Below are positions 4,854-5,252 of a stretch of 5,252 nt of DNA, piece by piece (position 1 is the first letter of the stretch; every line of letters begins with the position of its first letter). The position numbers and the translations under genes were made by a program. The stretch comes from Lachnospiraceae bacterium (GTDB lineage Bacteria > Bacillota > Clostridia > Lachnospirales > Lachnospiraceae): positions 1 through 5,252 of the forward strand of contig JAJQCL010000174.1 in assembly GCA_021202715.1 (NCBI GenBank), in the 5' to 3' direction. The notes beneath the pieces were generated by a model. The model saw only the letters and a program-made list of their open reading frames with translations, was not told the DNA's origin and ran no database searches.

Positions 4854-5252
4854 TACTTCTTACTCTGCTCCGCGATCAGGGCGTGGTCGTCAAAATAATC
4901 GATCTTCATGGCGTGCTTGACGTCGCGCAGGGTCGCGGCGGCCACGCTCTCCGCCTTTTCCGTACCCTCGCGCAGAATCTCATAGACGCCGGGGATATCC
5001 TTCTCGAATTCTTTGCGGCGCTGGCGGATCGGATCGAGCTCTTCCTGGAGAACGTTGTTCAGGAATTTCTTCACTTTCACGTCGCCGAGGCCGCCGCGCA
5101 TATAGTGCTCCTTCATTTCCTGAAGACAGGAGTACTCAGGCAGGTAGCGGGCGAAATGATCGTTAGTGCAGAAAGCGTCCAGGTAGATGAAGACCGGGTT
5201 GCCCTCCACCTTGCCGGGATCCTGCACCCGCAGATGGCCGGGGTCGGTGAAC
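4847..5252 (-). CDS. trpS: Tryptophanyl-tRNA synthetase, C-terminal part; 5' end outside window
   Basis: Class I aminoacyl-tRNA synthetase that charges tRNA-Trp. Only the last 134 residues are present, reading FTDPGHLRVQDPGKVEGNP and then VFIYLDAFC from the window edge, so the HIGH and KMSKS catalytic motifs are not visible. The family-typical pieces are the TDPGHLRVQDPGK linker after the catalytic core, the GGLGDVKVKKFLNNVL helix (equivalent to the GxGDxK segment), and LDPIRQRRKEFEKD, followed by a C-terminal helix ending EQSKKYQ. The apparent GTG start at 5227 is internal, because homologous sequence continues upstream of it. The gene is convergent with the DUF2798-type gene: the two TGA stops interlock within TCACTGA (4847-4853), and no intrinsic terminator is seen for either gene in the overlap. 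The assignment is secure even though the catalytic part is absent. Confidence 0.92.
   Translation of the reverse strand, partial: FTDPGHLRVQDPGKVEGNPVFIYLDAFCTNDHFARYLPEYSCLQEMKEHYMRGGLGDVKVKKFLNNVLQEELDPIRQRRKEFEKDIPGVYEILREGTEKAESVAAATLRDVKHAMKIDYFDDHALIAEQSKKYQ

Overview
The window looks like core chromosome from a Gram-positive Firmicute of the Clostridia, most likely Lachnospiraceae or a close relative. CodY is a Firmicutes-restricted regulator, the Shine-Dalgarno sites are strong (AAGGAGGT, GGAGG, GGAGGGG), and the TopA, EF-Ts and TrpS sequences read as clostridial. Coding regions are fairly GC-rich and the intergenic control regions AT-rich. The family-level placement is inferred from memory of protein sequences, not from a search.

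Layout, left to right. Positions 1-1247 hold the 3' two thirds of topA (DNA topoisomerase I, 5' end outside the window), with the catalytic Tyr and two C-terminal four-Cys zinc ribbons. A 130-bp AT-rich gap follows, with two CodY-box-like sequences and a promoter, then codY (1378-2160), the global GTP/branched-chain amino acid-responsive regulator. The 254-bp codY-rpsB gap contains an intrinsic terminator, a strong extended -10 promoter and a structured leader RNA. Next comes the rpsB-tsf operon (2415-4093), coding for ribosomal protein S2 and elongation factor Ts, joined by a TAATG stop/start overlap. The 259-bp gap after tsf holds a hairpin directly after the stop, a promoter-like element and a very strong terminator. 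It is followed by a small four-helix membrane protein of DUF2798 type (4353-4853). This gene converges on and overlaps by 7 bp the 3' end of trpS on the minus strand (4847-5252, 5' end outside the window).

The genes serve DNA topology, nutrient-responsive transcription and translation (S2, EF-Ts, Trp-tRNA synthetase). Only the DUF2798 protein is functionally unknown. No mobile element, CRISPR array, tRNA or rRNA was seen, and no gene-free stretch exceeds 300 bp.

The observations most worth following are regulatory. First, the rpsB leader hairpin has an apical loop that can pair with the rpsB ribosome-binding site, a possible autogenous S2-responsive pseudoknot. Second, CodY-box-like sequences lie upstream of codY, and an exact 14-bp copy of one of them lies in the spacer of a promoter downstream of tsf. 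Third, that promoter runs almost directly into a strong terminator. Fourth, CodY appears to lack the Arg that contacts the ligand carboxylate in B. subtilis CodY.
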